NCBI GenBank assembly: GCA_035610835.1
Contig: CM069449.1
Span: 41,771,098 to 41,835,097 of the forward strand
Direction: 5' to 3'
Length of the DNA stretch: 64,000 nucleotides
From: Ophiura sarsii
Lineage: Eukaryota; Echinodermata; Ophiuroidea; Amphilepidida; Ophiuridae
This document shows positions 1-10,793 of this stretch, piece after piece; positions within the stretch are counted from its first letter, which is position 1; every line of letters begins with the position of its first letter. Below the pieces are notes generated by a model that was given only the letters and a program-made list of their open reading frames with translations, was not told where the DNA came from and searched no databases. A program made the position numbers and the translations under genes.

Positions 1-24
1 TGGTCGCCCTTGAGCGCCAGTGCA

Positions 25-60
25 CCACGCTTGTTTTGTGCATGCACAAAACAAGCGTGG
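25..60. repeat. Perfect 36-bp spacerless palindrome
   Basis: The two 18-base halves (CCACGCTTGTTTTGTGCA and its exact reverse complement) meet with no loop. No element could be delimited around it, because the window starts 24 bases before it. It may be the centre of a larger foldback element cut by the window edge. Confidence 0.9.
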
Positions 61-174
61 AGGTTCCGCGTTCTGTTCAGAGCGCTATAATGACTCAGTA
101 GCAGCGAAAAGTGAGCGTCCCGTCGACGTAGCAAGGACGCATACAAACTACTTGTCCTCTGCGACTGCAGTAAA

Positions 175-428
175 GGTTCGTTCACACTAGGCGATGTTTG
201 TCGTGCGATGCGAGGGTGTCCGTACTTCCACTGCAATGTACGGTAATTCGGGTCAACGAACGCAGGTCACCGTATGTGATGGCATTCAGTGCCGTTTGGC
301 AAAATATGAGAGCGTCAGCGTCCACGCAATGCGTCGCAGACTGCCGCAATGACAGTTAAATATGTTTTAACTCCATTGCAATAACGTACCGCACTGCACA
401 GTAAATAACGTTATAGTGTGAACGAACC
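175..428. mobile_element. Miniature inverted-repeat element (MITE), 254 bp
   Basis: The element is bounded by a perfect 15-bp terminal inverted repeat: GGTTCGTTCACACTA at 175-189 and its complement at 414-428. There is no coding sequence inside. The flanks do not show a clear target duplication, so the superfamily cannot be assigned. Confidence 0.8.
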
Positions 429-697
429 GTTGCTGTCAGGAGACAAACACATCATGATCACTATTGTTGTATTCAGATTAATCAAAAATGTTATTGATAC
501 AGTGAGGCCTACACCTGTTTAAACTCCCGCCAACTGATCATGGATAAAAGTAGCATTATCGCATTACGCTAAGCTAGGATAATGCTCTCTAAATAGAATT
601 TAAATAACAATCAATTTATCGGCAATGTGATTAGCAAATTAGAGCTTTAAACGGTCATTGTTATTCCTTCTGTATCTACTACAAGGAGTATAATGTA

Positions 698-1428
698 CAG
701 TCCTCAAAATAAGTAACTGACCAGGTAATATGCTTTCAACTCAACATTATCTGCCGAGTGCCCGAGTGCACCAATGGCGAGTAGCTGAAGAATAGCGCTA
801 CCTCGCTAGTAACTGAGGCGTAACCAAACATTTGAGAGCACCAAACCGGGGTAAGCTGCTAGGCTACATGTAGTAACTTGCGAGTCGTAATATTGGAGGC
901 TGATTTTGGTGTGATCATGAACAGTGAGGCAAAATCTTAAGGAAGGAAGACAATAACGGGTGTATAAAGCCAATTTGAACTCATTGCGAACCAGTGATTG
1001 CTCAATATTGTACAATTTATTGTTTGTCCCACAATCATGTCATACACATCTTTTTCTTTACCATTGAATGTTATCAGCGAACCAATGAGACGTTGGGTCC
1101 TGATCAACAGTTTTTACAATGTTTTCCCCAATATTAAAGTCAATTACAGTTGGGCATTTGCTTGGCTTTAGGGTGAAACCCATACTGGATGCTTAGTTTC
1201 ATCTTTTAGGGGACGATGCTGAATAATGTGGACATTTACCTCGCTAGTTACTATTCTGGTGTTACTCGCCAGTTTTGCTCTCAGAATTACATCGTTAGTA
1301 AGTTACGCTACAGTTAGGGCTGCTAGGGAAGTAGCTTACCTCCCTATAAAATGGTGCACTCGGCCGATATGTGTTATATGTATGTGTTGTATATGTATAA
1401 CCTAGGTAGTAACTTATTTTGAGGACTG
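698..1428. mobile_element. Non-autonomous DNA element, about 730 bp, TA target site
   Basis: The terminal inverted repeat CAGTCCTCAAAATAAGT is flanked by TA on each side (696-697 and 1429-1430), which suggests a TA target duplication. A second inverted similarity lies inside: GAGTGCACCA near 762-771 and TGGTGCACTC near 1351-1360. The reading frames of about 70-150 codons on the minus strand here look like chance frames in palindromic DNA. No transposase was recognised. Confidence 0.75.
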
Positions 1429-1430
1429 TA

Positions 1431-2865
1431 TATAATTTGAAAACGTGTTGAGAAGGGACTACATGTAGTAACGCAAACAGCGACTTATAAGCGCAATAAC
1501 ATAAACAAGCGCGGCGCTTTGTATGGGCCTCAAGGGCGATCATAGGGACCCTACCCCGCTCTAGATGGTGTTCACTGTGTCCCCATTCGGTTCTTAGAGA
1601 CCTTACTGTGTTTTGCATGGCTTTTTTCAGCGCAACGAGAGCGCAAGGCCTGATCGCCGTATGTGTGACAGGGGTATCATAAATGTGTATAGAGAGAGTA
1701 CAGCTATAGCAGTCCGGGCCGATTTCCCGTTCAGGAAGCATTACCCATAATCCCTTTCGAATGTATATATTGCAGAGTATTTGTAGTGGTAATACCTAAA
1801 AGACCAATTTATTTATTTTAACCAAATATGATGGATCTTTGAATCAATAACGATCAGTAAATGAGTCAAAATATAAGATAAACTGTTTAGTCATAATTAA
1901 TATATATTATTGTGGTGATTTCCCTAATTTATTGTAATTTGGCTAATTACCTCATTAAATATTCAAACTCTTTTAAAAAAAATAGTACGCCTAACACTTT
2001 TTTTTCCTTCGACAGAAATTTGCATAATTGTATGAATTCCATATTACCAAGTGTGAGCATATCGCAAATTAAAATAACGAATCTATATCCATTTTAGCTT
2101 GTAGTCCACTTCATAGACCCTCAAATCAAAATAACGAGATTAAAATGATCCACTGAACGCTGAGAACGACAATAAAATCTATCATTATATTATACAAAAT
2201 GTTTCATCCATATTGAAATAGGTCTAGGTTTAATTTGTATGCTACAGTTCTCTTAGCCTTATGAAAAGCGGGTTCCTGTAGAGGACTACCCAAAAACTTC
2301 GCATTGCATTATGGGTAATACTTCCAGTTCAGGAATGCTTCCTGAATGGGAAATCTGCCCGGACTGTATAGTACCAGTTCGATGTTCTCCTCGCAAACGG
2401 CGGACCGTGACAAAGGGCGAATAGGGTGAATATGGCGAATGCACGGAGGGTCATTAGTTACATAAGAAGACATGCATTGCATTAATGGAGTACAATACCA
2501 ATCACCTGTTAGACTGATACTTATCCAATTGAGATTTGAAAGTAGGAACGCATGGTCGCATACTGAGAGCACAATAAAAACATGATAAGCGAGATATGGA
2601 CATACTATAAGAGCTACCTTGTTTTAAACAATTGACAATTGTGGACAGTTTTCAGCGCTCTTTCTGCATGTTATTCATATTTGGTTATTTTTCAGCGCAA
2701 TGAATTTTAAGCGTTGTATGAGTCTTGTGTCATGATCAGTATCTGCTCGCCGCACAGTTTTTTCTCGAAATGTGTCTATTTCACTAAAAAGAGTGTTTCA
2801 AAATACACCTCATCATTATAGTATAACAAAAAAAAGTATCATACACATACCATTGTCTTTAGTCG
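1431..2865. other. Gene-free stretch with a diverged inverted repeat
   Basis: About 65 bp at 1690-1755 recurs in inverse orientation at 2305-2375; both contain a form of TTCCTGAA, GGGAAAT and CCCGGACTG. This suggests a diverged inverted-repeat element spanning roughly 1690-2375. The rest is AT-rich with no coding signal. The 3' UTR of the minus-strand Ly6-like exon should extend into the upper end, but no AATAAA was found on that strand between 2580 and 2865. Confidence 0.5.
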
Positions 2866-3146
2866 TTAACTCATCAAAATCAAAATCAAAGTGGTTATTA
2901 TTACACTAAAAATCCAAGTGTGGTTGTTAAAGCTGGTGGCGCTATTGCAATTGTCTTTGTCGTTACAAAAGCATATTGTTCCATTGTATCTGAAGTTGGA
3001 ACCTTCTGGATATTTCTCCGTGAACGGGGACATAAAGGTCAATGCTTCTGAGTCTTTGTAACACTTATGGGTTGCTTCACCGGCAAAAGGGTCTTCTTGA
3101 ATTCGATAACATAATCTCTGCTTTAGAACTTGAACTCTGGTGATTT
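2866..3146 (-). CDS. Terminal exon of a Ly6/uPAR-domain, probably GPI-anchored protein
   Basis: On the minus strand a good splice acceptor (pyrimidine-rich run ending CTACAG, AG at 3147-3148) opens a 281-nt exon. It starts with two bases of a split codon (phase 1 intron) and runs 92 codons to TAA at 2866-2868. The exon peptide has cysteines at residues 12, 28, 58, 60 and 66 and ends its domain with CFCNDKDNCN. That matches the C-terminal half of the Ly6/uPAR three-finger fold, where the final Cys-Asn pair is a hallmark. After a short polar linker a 16-residue hydrophobic tail starting WIFSV ends the protein, as expected for a GPI-attachment signal, with small residues (Ser72/Asn73/Asn74) just before it. 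Inferred role: an extracellular, membrane-tethered small cysteine-rich protein; the specific function is unknown. The signal peptide and first-half exons should lie at higher coordinates but were not found, so the gene is partial here. It has no ATG-started frame of any length, which is why simple ORF calling misses it. Confidence 0.72.
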
Positions 3147-4734
3147 CTGTAGGATGAAAAATAGAAACACATTAGTTGTGATCAGTGGCATACTTGATTC
3201 TTTACATACTATATTAGTTTGAGGTGAACAAATTTCGCACGGTCACAAAAAATCGCACAGTCCAAAAAATAGCCCCGTCAGCAACTAATGACCAATTCTC
3301 CGGGTTTTCATCAGTTTTCTCTATAACATTTTTCTTTATTTAGCCCACTGCTGCATAAATTTGGAGACTATTATGTACACATTTTACGACTATTTTACTA
3401 TTTTTTCTGTCAGGTGGGGCAACTGCCCGACAGTACCAATCTCGACCGACAGTGTCAAGTCTCAACCGACACGACTCTAATTTAGGGTACAAGGTTGCAT
3501 GCGTTTCACAGCTAACTAGTCACAATACAAATATGCTGGGTATTAAGCTGTTTCCGTGATTGTGTGAGTGGCAACAGTAAAAGGACTACCATTCATTCCC
3601 ATCTTGAATTCTGAAGTAAATAATTTAAAATAATGATTCTTTAACACTATTGTTTACCCCTTGAAGATGTTCCCTTTTTGCTTTAATTCTGTTATACCCT
3701 TCAAGACCATCTACTAACGTAACATGTGAAGGGGATAACATAATTATAAGTTCTGGGATTTCATAAATGGGGAAGTGGCACAGACACACTGATCCAGAGG
3801 GTGTCATCATCAACCTCAGATTACGTCATAAGCACTGGCACTGGATCAGACACAATATACTGAGAAAGACAATTGATTTTCGAAACCCGTATGGAAAATG
3901 TTGATTATCAAGTTCCCTATATGGAATTTTCCACCGAAAATGCATAACTATTATGTCTTTGTTTTGTTTTGTTTGTTCCGTCCGCGGTTGGTAGATACAA
4001 TTTTGTAAACAAAAAAAAGTGTATAAAACGTCCTCGTTATGTCGATTAAAATGTGATAACCGTCCTCAGTTGGATATTTCTAAACTACGTCGACGTTTGG
4101 AGGCGACTGCACGTAGGGGTGTGGGTGGGGGGGGGGGGGGGGGGGGGGGGGTGGTGGGGGGGGGGCGGGTTGTTGGGGCGATTGAGGCATTTCGCTTGTT
4201 TGTTGGGGTGCTTTACTTTGTTGGGATGTTTAGTTTGTTTGTTTAACTATCCTCTTGCTTCTCCCTCCTTACGTGAATAAACTGTGGTAAGCAAACCGTC
4301 AACCTTTGAACAGAATGCCGTCCAATCTGGTGTTGGCGGGAAACACGGCACTAGTGGTGGTATAATACTAGAACATTCGTCATCTCCGTTGTCTAGGTCA
4401 TCTCCTCTTCTCTCTGAACAACGGATACACTCAAGGGCGCCACCTGTAGTCGGAAATTACAAGCTTTGTGTGGGTATTTTTCTTTGTGAGAGAGCAATAA
4501 TACAATATAATACATTGATGTTTTTGATAAATATACATAATGTAGGCCAATATATAGCTATTATTTACTACAATGCAACAAACAGAGCAAGAATGCCAAT
4601 TATTTGGGCAAACTCTCGTTTGCTCCTTTGTTATTTGTTTACAAATATCATCTGAAAAAACACACACTCAATTTGCGATTATTATATCATTACGATTAAA
4701 CTGCAGAGAGATGTATCCGGGTTATCATTTTAAA
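3147..4734. other. Probable intron or intergenic DNA with a G-rich tract
   Basis: If the Ly6-like exon is real, this begins with its upstream intron. No second cysteine-rich exon could be found here on the minus strand. The phrase CATCTTGAATTCTGAAGTAAA near 3600 recurs near 13925, so part of this is a dispersed repeat. The G-tract at 4115-4170 is listed separately. Confidence 0.45.
4115..4170. repeat. Poly-G/GGT simple-sequence tract
   Basis: Nearly uninterrupted G on the plus strand, with a few T and one C. It could form G-quadruplex structures. The glycine/tryptophan-rich frames read across it are artefacts of the tract. Confidence 0.9.
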
Positions 4735-4860
4735 CTTCTCAAACAAGTTGTGAAGGTTTTCTCAACCATCAGTTGTTCGGGTATTTTGATAAATTCATAC
4801 GTTACATATTGATGGAAATCAGATTTGTTTCTCTTTACAATACTACCACATTTGTAGTAA
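4735..4860 (+). repeat. Dispersed repeat, copy with empty insertion site
   Basis: This segment resembles 9050-9164 joined to 12074-12085. Shared words include GATGGAAATCAGAT, TTGTTTCTCTT and CTACCACAT. At the point where the other copy holds a 2.9-kb insertion, this copy reads CAATACTACCACA without a break, so it represents the pre-insertion state of the family. Confidence 0.75.
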
Positions 4861-5029
4861 TCACTTGTTTAAGTGATTAGCTACTTGCTCGAGAATGAGG
4901 GAGATTCTTAGTGAAAATTCACCACTATTTAGCTCTCAAAAAGAACAACTCTGTCGTTTGTTCAAAGACAGTGTTATATTGACAATTAGGAAAAAGTGTA
5001 ATCTAGATAGTGGAATGTATTAGTTTCGT

Positions 5030-5352
5030 CCGATACCGGAACACGCAGTATCGTTTGATACAAAGTCAGTCTCCGGTATCGGACAATACTGGCACATATA
5101 AAATGTAACGGTATCGGGCGATGCTACAACACAATTATGTACCAGTATCGTTCAATCAAATCACAATGGTATCATGTATACCAGTATCGCCTGAAACTGG
5201 AACATAAAAATGTTCCGGTATCGCTTGATACTAGAACACAATTTGGTGTTCCAGTATCGACCGATACTGGAACAGTAAATTCGTACCAGTATCGAGGGAT
5301 ACTGGCAAATTTCATATGCCAGTATCGTGCGATACTGGTATACCAGTATCTG
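5030..5352. repeat. Array of about ten 20-bp palindromes
   Basis: Near-palindromic units of the form CCAGTATCGNNCGATACTGG recur about every 35 bp. Well-preserved units start near 5088, 5216, 5252, 5287 and 5322; others are degenerate. The spacers are 10-18 bp and several are themselves self-complementary (AACATAAAAATGTT; AACAC...GTGTT). Both strands therefore read alike, and coding frames on both strands give the same repeated YQYR-like peptide, which I take as an artefact. Confidence 0.85.
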
Positions 5353-5647
5353 GGACCTAAAGTACACTTATTCCAACTCCTTCAAGGGGACTGTCAAGTG
5401 TCAGAAATAGCTTCCGTAAAACTGCCGTAACTACGTAATTATTCATATATTTCATATACAAGTATACATTTTTTTGAAGGAAAGGGTTCAATAAATCTAA
5501 CCAACATAAAATTGCTCTAAAAAGAACCATTTTGGAGAAAATCATAAAAAACGAGAATTTTGACCAGTCTTCAATTCGGACAAGGTAACCAAAAAAATAT
5601 TTTCTGAAAATCTGTCCTTTTACGATTTTTGTAATCTTAAGAAAATT

Positions 5648-5821
5648 ACCCGGGTTCCATTTTTTTTGTTTTATGATATCTGAGATATTTTTTTATTTAT
5701 TGACCAAATAAGGCAACAAAATGAGATTTTTAAATACAACAAACGTGAATTTCCACAAAATGATCCGAAAAATCGGGAAATAGGCCTAAAACAAAAAACA
5801 ACAAAAATGGAACCTGGGGAA
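5648..5821. repeat. Small inverted-repeat element, about 174 bp
   Basis: The left arm (CCCGGGTTCCATTTTT) and right arm (AAAAATGGAACCTGGGG) are imperfect inverted copies of about 22 bp separated by AT-rich DNA. No target duplication is evident. Confidence 0.6.
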
Positions 5822-5822
5822 G

Positions 5823-8800
5823 ATCATGGTTGTTGCGTTAAACATACTTGCTGTCCATCAGATGCAGTTTGTATTGAGTTATCGTGTCTGTAAATCGTAT
5901 TTTTACTCAAAAATGAACATAAAGAAATCAACCGATGAATGTGAAAAGTGACAATACCACCGTTTGATCATGGTTTACGGGGAAATACACGTATTTCAAA
6001 TCCTGTTCTTTAGATATTGTGGGAAACATATAAATCCCCAACTTCGTGCAAAGTTTCATTACAAACCGTTCTTTTCTTGGTATCAAAATAACCTCAAATG
6101 TGTGTTAAAAAACACCTTTTTCATGATGTCGAGTTTGAAAAAGAAGCCATAGCATTTTATGCGCGCAAGTGCGTGCACAATTTCCGGGAAGCGTAACGCA
6201 TTCAAGCGCGTGCGTTAATCGACAATGAGCGCAGACGCGCGCGGAATGTTTTGAGTTGGCAAAATAAATGGTGACGCGTGCGCGTTGAACCGGTTGACAA
6301 AGATTTAGACGCTCGTGTATTAATTTCTGTGCGCAACACTCTGCGGCTAATCATCAGAGTTTATCATTATAGGCCAGTGTAGTCGAGTCTTTATCAATGT
6401 GATCATTTAAAAATGCACCGTGGCGGGATTAGTGGGTAGTCTGGGTGTAAAAATCAACACCTATCCTAGATAAAGGACTTAGTAAAGGAGAGAGAAAAAT
6501 TGGAAACAGAGAGAAAGCAAGAAATGGGATGAAGATTTAATTTAAGACCTGTCGTTTGGTAGGCTCTAGGCCTACATGTTTTCTCTTATTCTACCTCAGA
6601 TATTTGAAGAGACGGAATCGGGTAAGCTTCTGATTAACATGATTAATATGAGTCACGTCACACATTGTAATTTCATCATAAATAGTAAAAGGCCACAACA
6701 TGCCACCTGAACTTGATCCTCGTTATGCCAGCGCCACCGAAAAAGAAACTGAAATATATGTCCGATAGGTCTAATGTTTAATGAAGCAGGAAAATAAATG
6801 TAACGGTTTGTAAAATGACTATATGAATTGTCTATGGGTAAACTGTCAAGCGAACGAGTAACAGTAGCGTATCAGCAGAGTGTCAAACCCCCCTCGACGG
6901 ATTTGACCGGGTAGAACAGCTCAAACTACCGGGCTAAAAGGTTTTATTTTCTGTAAATACAGTGGGTTGGGGGAGCAAGGGCCCCAATTTGAATCGGATG
7001 GGGTGGATTTTGAGAACACCCCCACCCTCCCCGTTTTCAAATGTCGGACTCGGCGGCGGCGGCAATCCTCAGCCTGTAAAGTTAAAGCCTACCGGGAAGA
7101 TACCATTTCCCCCTCTGACAAGCGATCTAATGAGATACGCCACTGGCGGGTAATGGGAGCACATTTCACAGTAGTTAAATGATGAGTATTTTCCATTAGA
7201 ATGGACTTGGATCCTTTTAAAATTGATTTGAATTGCTATCTACCAAAGATAATTATTAAATAGTGATTGTTCAGTGTTATAACAATAGCTCTATTAAGCA
7301 TTTCGGTTGGATCTCTTATAAAAGTAGTTTGCTATCTACTGAAGATAACAATGATAACGTTGAAAACACGGTCATTATTTAACAATTAGCTCTAGTGCTA
7401 GGCCTAGCCTATATACAGTATTCGGTATTTCCATTACTGCATGGTTTTATTATTTATTGGCTATCCCTATGAATTGCCTTGTCACCTATACCTAGATTGA
7501 ATTTTTTTTATTGAGAGGACACAAAAGTACAAGGATATCAAAGGTGCAACCACACATTTAATTAATCAGGCCTATTGTTTACATCTCATAACTTCGTGAT
7601 AAACCAGGGTGGGTCCGAGGGGCAGAAATATAGAGCATCCTCTCCCACCTAAATCCCATCCCTTCCACCTTTGCTTTCAGTCTAGAACATTCGGACGTTT
7701 CATTGATTCAAAATATGAATGATGGGCATTTAGCGATCGAAATGGGAAGATCTCTGTTCTTTGTTCAGTCCGAATTTCATTTGGAATGTTCCAGAATTTT
7801 ATATTATTCAATTTAACTATGACATTTTAGGAGGATTTTATAGAAACATGACTTGTTTGGCCGTATAGGCCTACTTCTGGTTATCTTGGAACTTATTTTG
7901 TCTTATATGGCATGTCACCAACCAAACCGTAGGCCTATAACAGCGGGGCCTTAGACCCGAACGCAACTGAATAAATGAGCTTATAATGGATAGTAGGCCT
8001 ATATTAAAATACATGCCAGGAGAGGCTGTCCATCCCTGCTCTCCATGGCCCTTTACACCCCCCCCCCCCAACTCCACATGTCGTGTGTTTGATTGCCGCG
8101 TGTGCAAATACATGTACTATACAAAGTTAGACTATTATGAGATAACCATGTGAACCATTTGATAGCATCGGCTCATCGGCCCGAGGATGCTTCTCCGATC
8201 ATGCCCATGTAGGCCTAGGTAAAACGGCACTTATAATTGATATTATGTTTGATATAACTGAATGACAAATTAGTACACCGAGTTGAACTAACTGAGAACT
8301 AGCTAACTTAACAACGATACAAAGTAATAGGCCTACCATATTCAGTAATGACAATAAATAGATAAACAGGTAGGCCTATTGGATGGACGGGCGGGTGGAA
8401 CGGACTTGTACAAAATCGAAAGGCCAAACAAAAACAAAACATTAACGTCTTCGGATAAAACCCGGTGTAAGTCTTTTTGATCTCCTTACAATGTTTCACT
8501 CCGATCATGGATTCAAAATCTTTCTCTGTCCTTTATTTTTTATCTTTTTTCCTTCTCTCTTTCCAAACTCCTTGACACTAACGCTTGTGCTAAAGCCTTG
8601 TTTTACTAATAGGCCTACTTGCTTTCAGGCTCAGCCACACCCCGGCAAAAATGACGGTTTGATAAGTCGGGCCTCCGATGCGTAAACAATGCGTATGAAC
8701 AAGCCCTCAAACGCGGCAAAAACATAGCGGGTAACGCAGCACGCACTGACGGCTTTCGAAATAACAGCGTCGCGTATTTTAAGCGAACTGGCGCGTGCCA

Positions 8801-9049
8801 ATTTGCGTGAAAAACAAAACACGGGATACGCGGCGCATGGGAGTTTCGCTGATCCCCTGCGGGCAGACTTTTCCATTCTACTTTGTCAATGATCACAATA
8901 AGGGATTTAAATCCTTCTAAATAGGCTTTTGGAATTTCAAAATTGAAAATTTCTTTGCATGTACTGATAGATAACACTCTGAAGTTTTGATAAATGAAGA
9001 AAAGTGAAATTCCTGGAAAATACGAAATGACACTTGACAGCCCCCTTAA
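5823..9049. other. Gene-free stretch, no recognisable gene
   Basis: Mostly AT-rich. Two islands are richer in CpG: about 6150-6330 (many GCGC/GCGTG words) and about 8640-8870. The second contains an open minus-strand frame of 156 codons (8615-9085), but its peptide has no recognisable domain or compositional sign of a protein. A short C-run lies at 8059-8069. TAGGCCTA-type words are frequent between 7860 and 8400. Confidence 0.5.
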
Positions 9050-9164
9050 ACATGTCAAACAAGTTCTGACGGGTTGCTCCATCACCAGTTTTTCAGGTAT
9101 TTCTGGATAAATATATTGATATTTTCCTTATCGATGGAAATCAGATGTGTTTCTCTTTTCAATA
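9050..9164 (+). repeat. Dispersed repeat, copy split by a 2.9-kb insertion
   Basis: Left part of the same family as 4735-4860; the family sequence resumes at 12074 with CTACCACAT. This places the insertion between TA dinucleotides. Confidence 0.7.
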
Positions 9165-9709
9165 CACTCTTAAACAAAAGTGCACAATATTGAGTAAAAT
9201 TTTACTCTTTTTGGGGTAGAAAGGGAACCGCTCAAGTTGTTGAGTAAATGTTATTCAACTTGACTAACGGGTTAACTCACACATTGAGTCAAATTGTTAT
9301 TCAATAGAAGACCAAATATCTACTCAATGTATAGTCAGGTATACGGTATATATCATTGCGAATAAATTTAATAAACACGTGACTCATGTATAACCTAGTC
9401 GGGCGAGTGCAGCGGAGAAAAATCCCCGGATGTGGACGCTTCACTGTGCAACAGCATAGGCATGTTATTAAGTAACTTAGTGAGATGTATACATTTCTTT
9501 TTCAAGATACTTTTTGTTGTATGGGGTTGAATTATTTGGCTCTGACCTATGGCCTATTATATGTAATACTGGCTTTGACCAGCGTAAACAAATATTTGCC
9601 GGTGGAAACGGAAATCACAGCAAGTTTATTATGCGATTTACGACTCATTTCGGTGAATTTGTATGCAACGCATGACGCTTGTAACAATATGCACTACATA
9701 TCGCGTGGT

Positions 9710-10793
9710 GAAAGCTAATAACCTACAAGCAATAATAACATACATAGACTTCAGGAAAGCCTTTGATACCATCCATCGTGGCAAAATGCTAAGAATTCTG
9801 CACGCTTATGGCATACCAGGACAAATCGTCGATGCTGTTGGAGACATGTACGAGGGAACTATGGCTAAAGTGATTTCTCCAGATGGAGAAACAGATCTGT
9901 TCGAAATCTTAGCTGGTGTACTTCAGGGTGACACCCTTGCCCCATATCTGTTTGTTATTGTACTAGACTTCGCCCTGAGAATGGCTATAACAGGAAAGGA
10001 AGAAGAGCTTGGATTCCACCTTAAAAAGCGAAGAAGCAGAAGGATTGGACCTGTAGCAGTGACAGACTTTGACTTTGCAGACGATATTGCCCTGCTGTCT
10101 GAAGAACTACACCAGACATCAGTGGCTAAAGTTGGCTTGTCTATGAATGCAAAGAAGACAAAGTTCATGGCATACAACCAAACAAAGGATGTGGAAATCA
10201 GAACAAATGATGGAACCAAATTAGATGAAGTAAACGATTTCAAATACCTAGGTGCCTGGATGTCAAGCACTGAAACGGATATCAAGCAACGCAAGGCAGC
10301 AGCTTGGAGAGCCTGTGGGAAGCTGAACAAGATCTGGAAATCCACCCTACCAAGAAAATTCAAACTTCGCCTGTTCGCAGCAACTGTTGAATCTGTGTTA
10401 CTATATGGCTGTGATGCATGGACCACCACCCCTAAGCTAGCAAAGCAACTTGACGGCTGTTATACTCGTATGCTGAGGGCTGTCCTCAACATTCACTGGA
10501 AGCAACATACAACTAACACAGAGCTGTATGGAGATCTCACCAAAATCACCCAAAAGATCAGGGAGAGAAGGACAAGATTCTCAGGCCACTGCTTTAGGAG
10601 TCAATAATGTGTGTCAAAGCTGGTTCACTGGATACCAAAGCATGGGAGAAGGAAACCTGGAAGACCTGCCCTAACTTACATCGATGTGCTTAAACAGGAC
10701 ACTGGTTTGGATGTAGGAGACTTAAAGACAGTAATGCAGGACAGGAAAGTGTGGAGAGCCATTGTAGATCGAGAACACAACTCGAATTAAGCA
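9710..10793 (+). mobile_element. 5'-truncated LINE insertion with 10-bp target duplication
   Basis: The insert is bracketed by ATCGCGTGGT at 9700-9709 and 10794-10803. The left boundary cuts directly into reverse-transcriptase code and the right boundary lies three bases after the terminal stop codon, with no poly-A tail. 5' truncation and a short target duplication fit target-primed reverse transcription of a non-LTR retrotransposon. Confidence 0.8.
9711..10790 (+). pseudogene. Non-LTR retrotransposon reverse transcriptase, truncated and broken
   Basis: The frame starts inside the palm domain. Motif A is seen as TYIDFRKAFDTI, motif B as GVLQGDTLAP and catalytic motif C as FADDI, followed by the long thumb/C-terminal region usual in LINE proteins (LLYGCDAWT, RMLRAVLNIHW). 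The endonuclease and finger regions upstream of motif A are missing. An in-frame TAA at 10605-10607 interrupts the protein; downstream the same frame stays open and family-like (KLVHWIPKHGRRKPGRP) to the true stop at 10788-10790. After FADDI the helix before KVGLSMNAKKTKF looks about ten residues short compared with related elements as I recall them, suggesting an internal deletion. It is inactive. It looks closest to the invertebrate RTE/BovB-like endonuclease-RT elements; the clade call is tentative. Confidence 0.9.

Noticed and set aside
5137..5430. CRISPR-like appearance of the palindrome array and coding frames on both strands
   Set aside because: The organism is clearly a eukaryote, the repeats are imperfect and the spacers are short and self-complementary. 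The coding frames are a by-product of repeated palindromes.
8615..9085. 156-codon minus-strand frame
   Set aside because: No recognisable domain, no splice or polyadenylation context. It overlaps a dispersed repeat (9050 onward) and a CpG-richer patch where stops are rarer.
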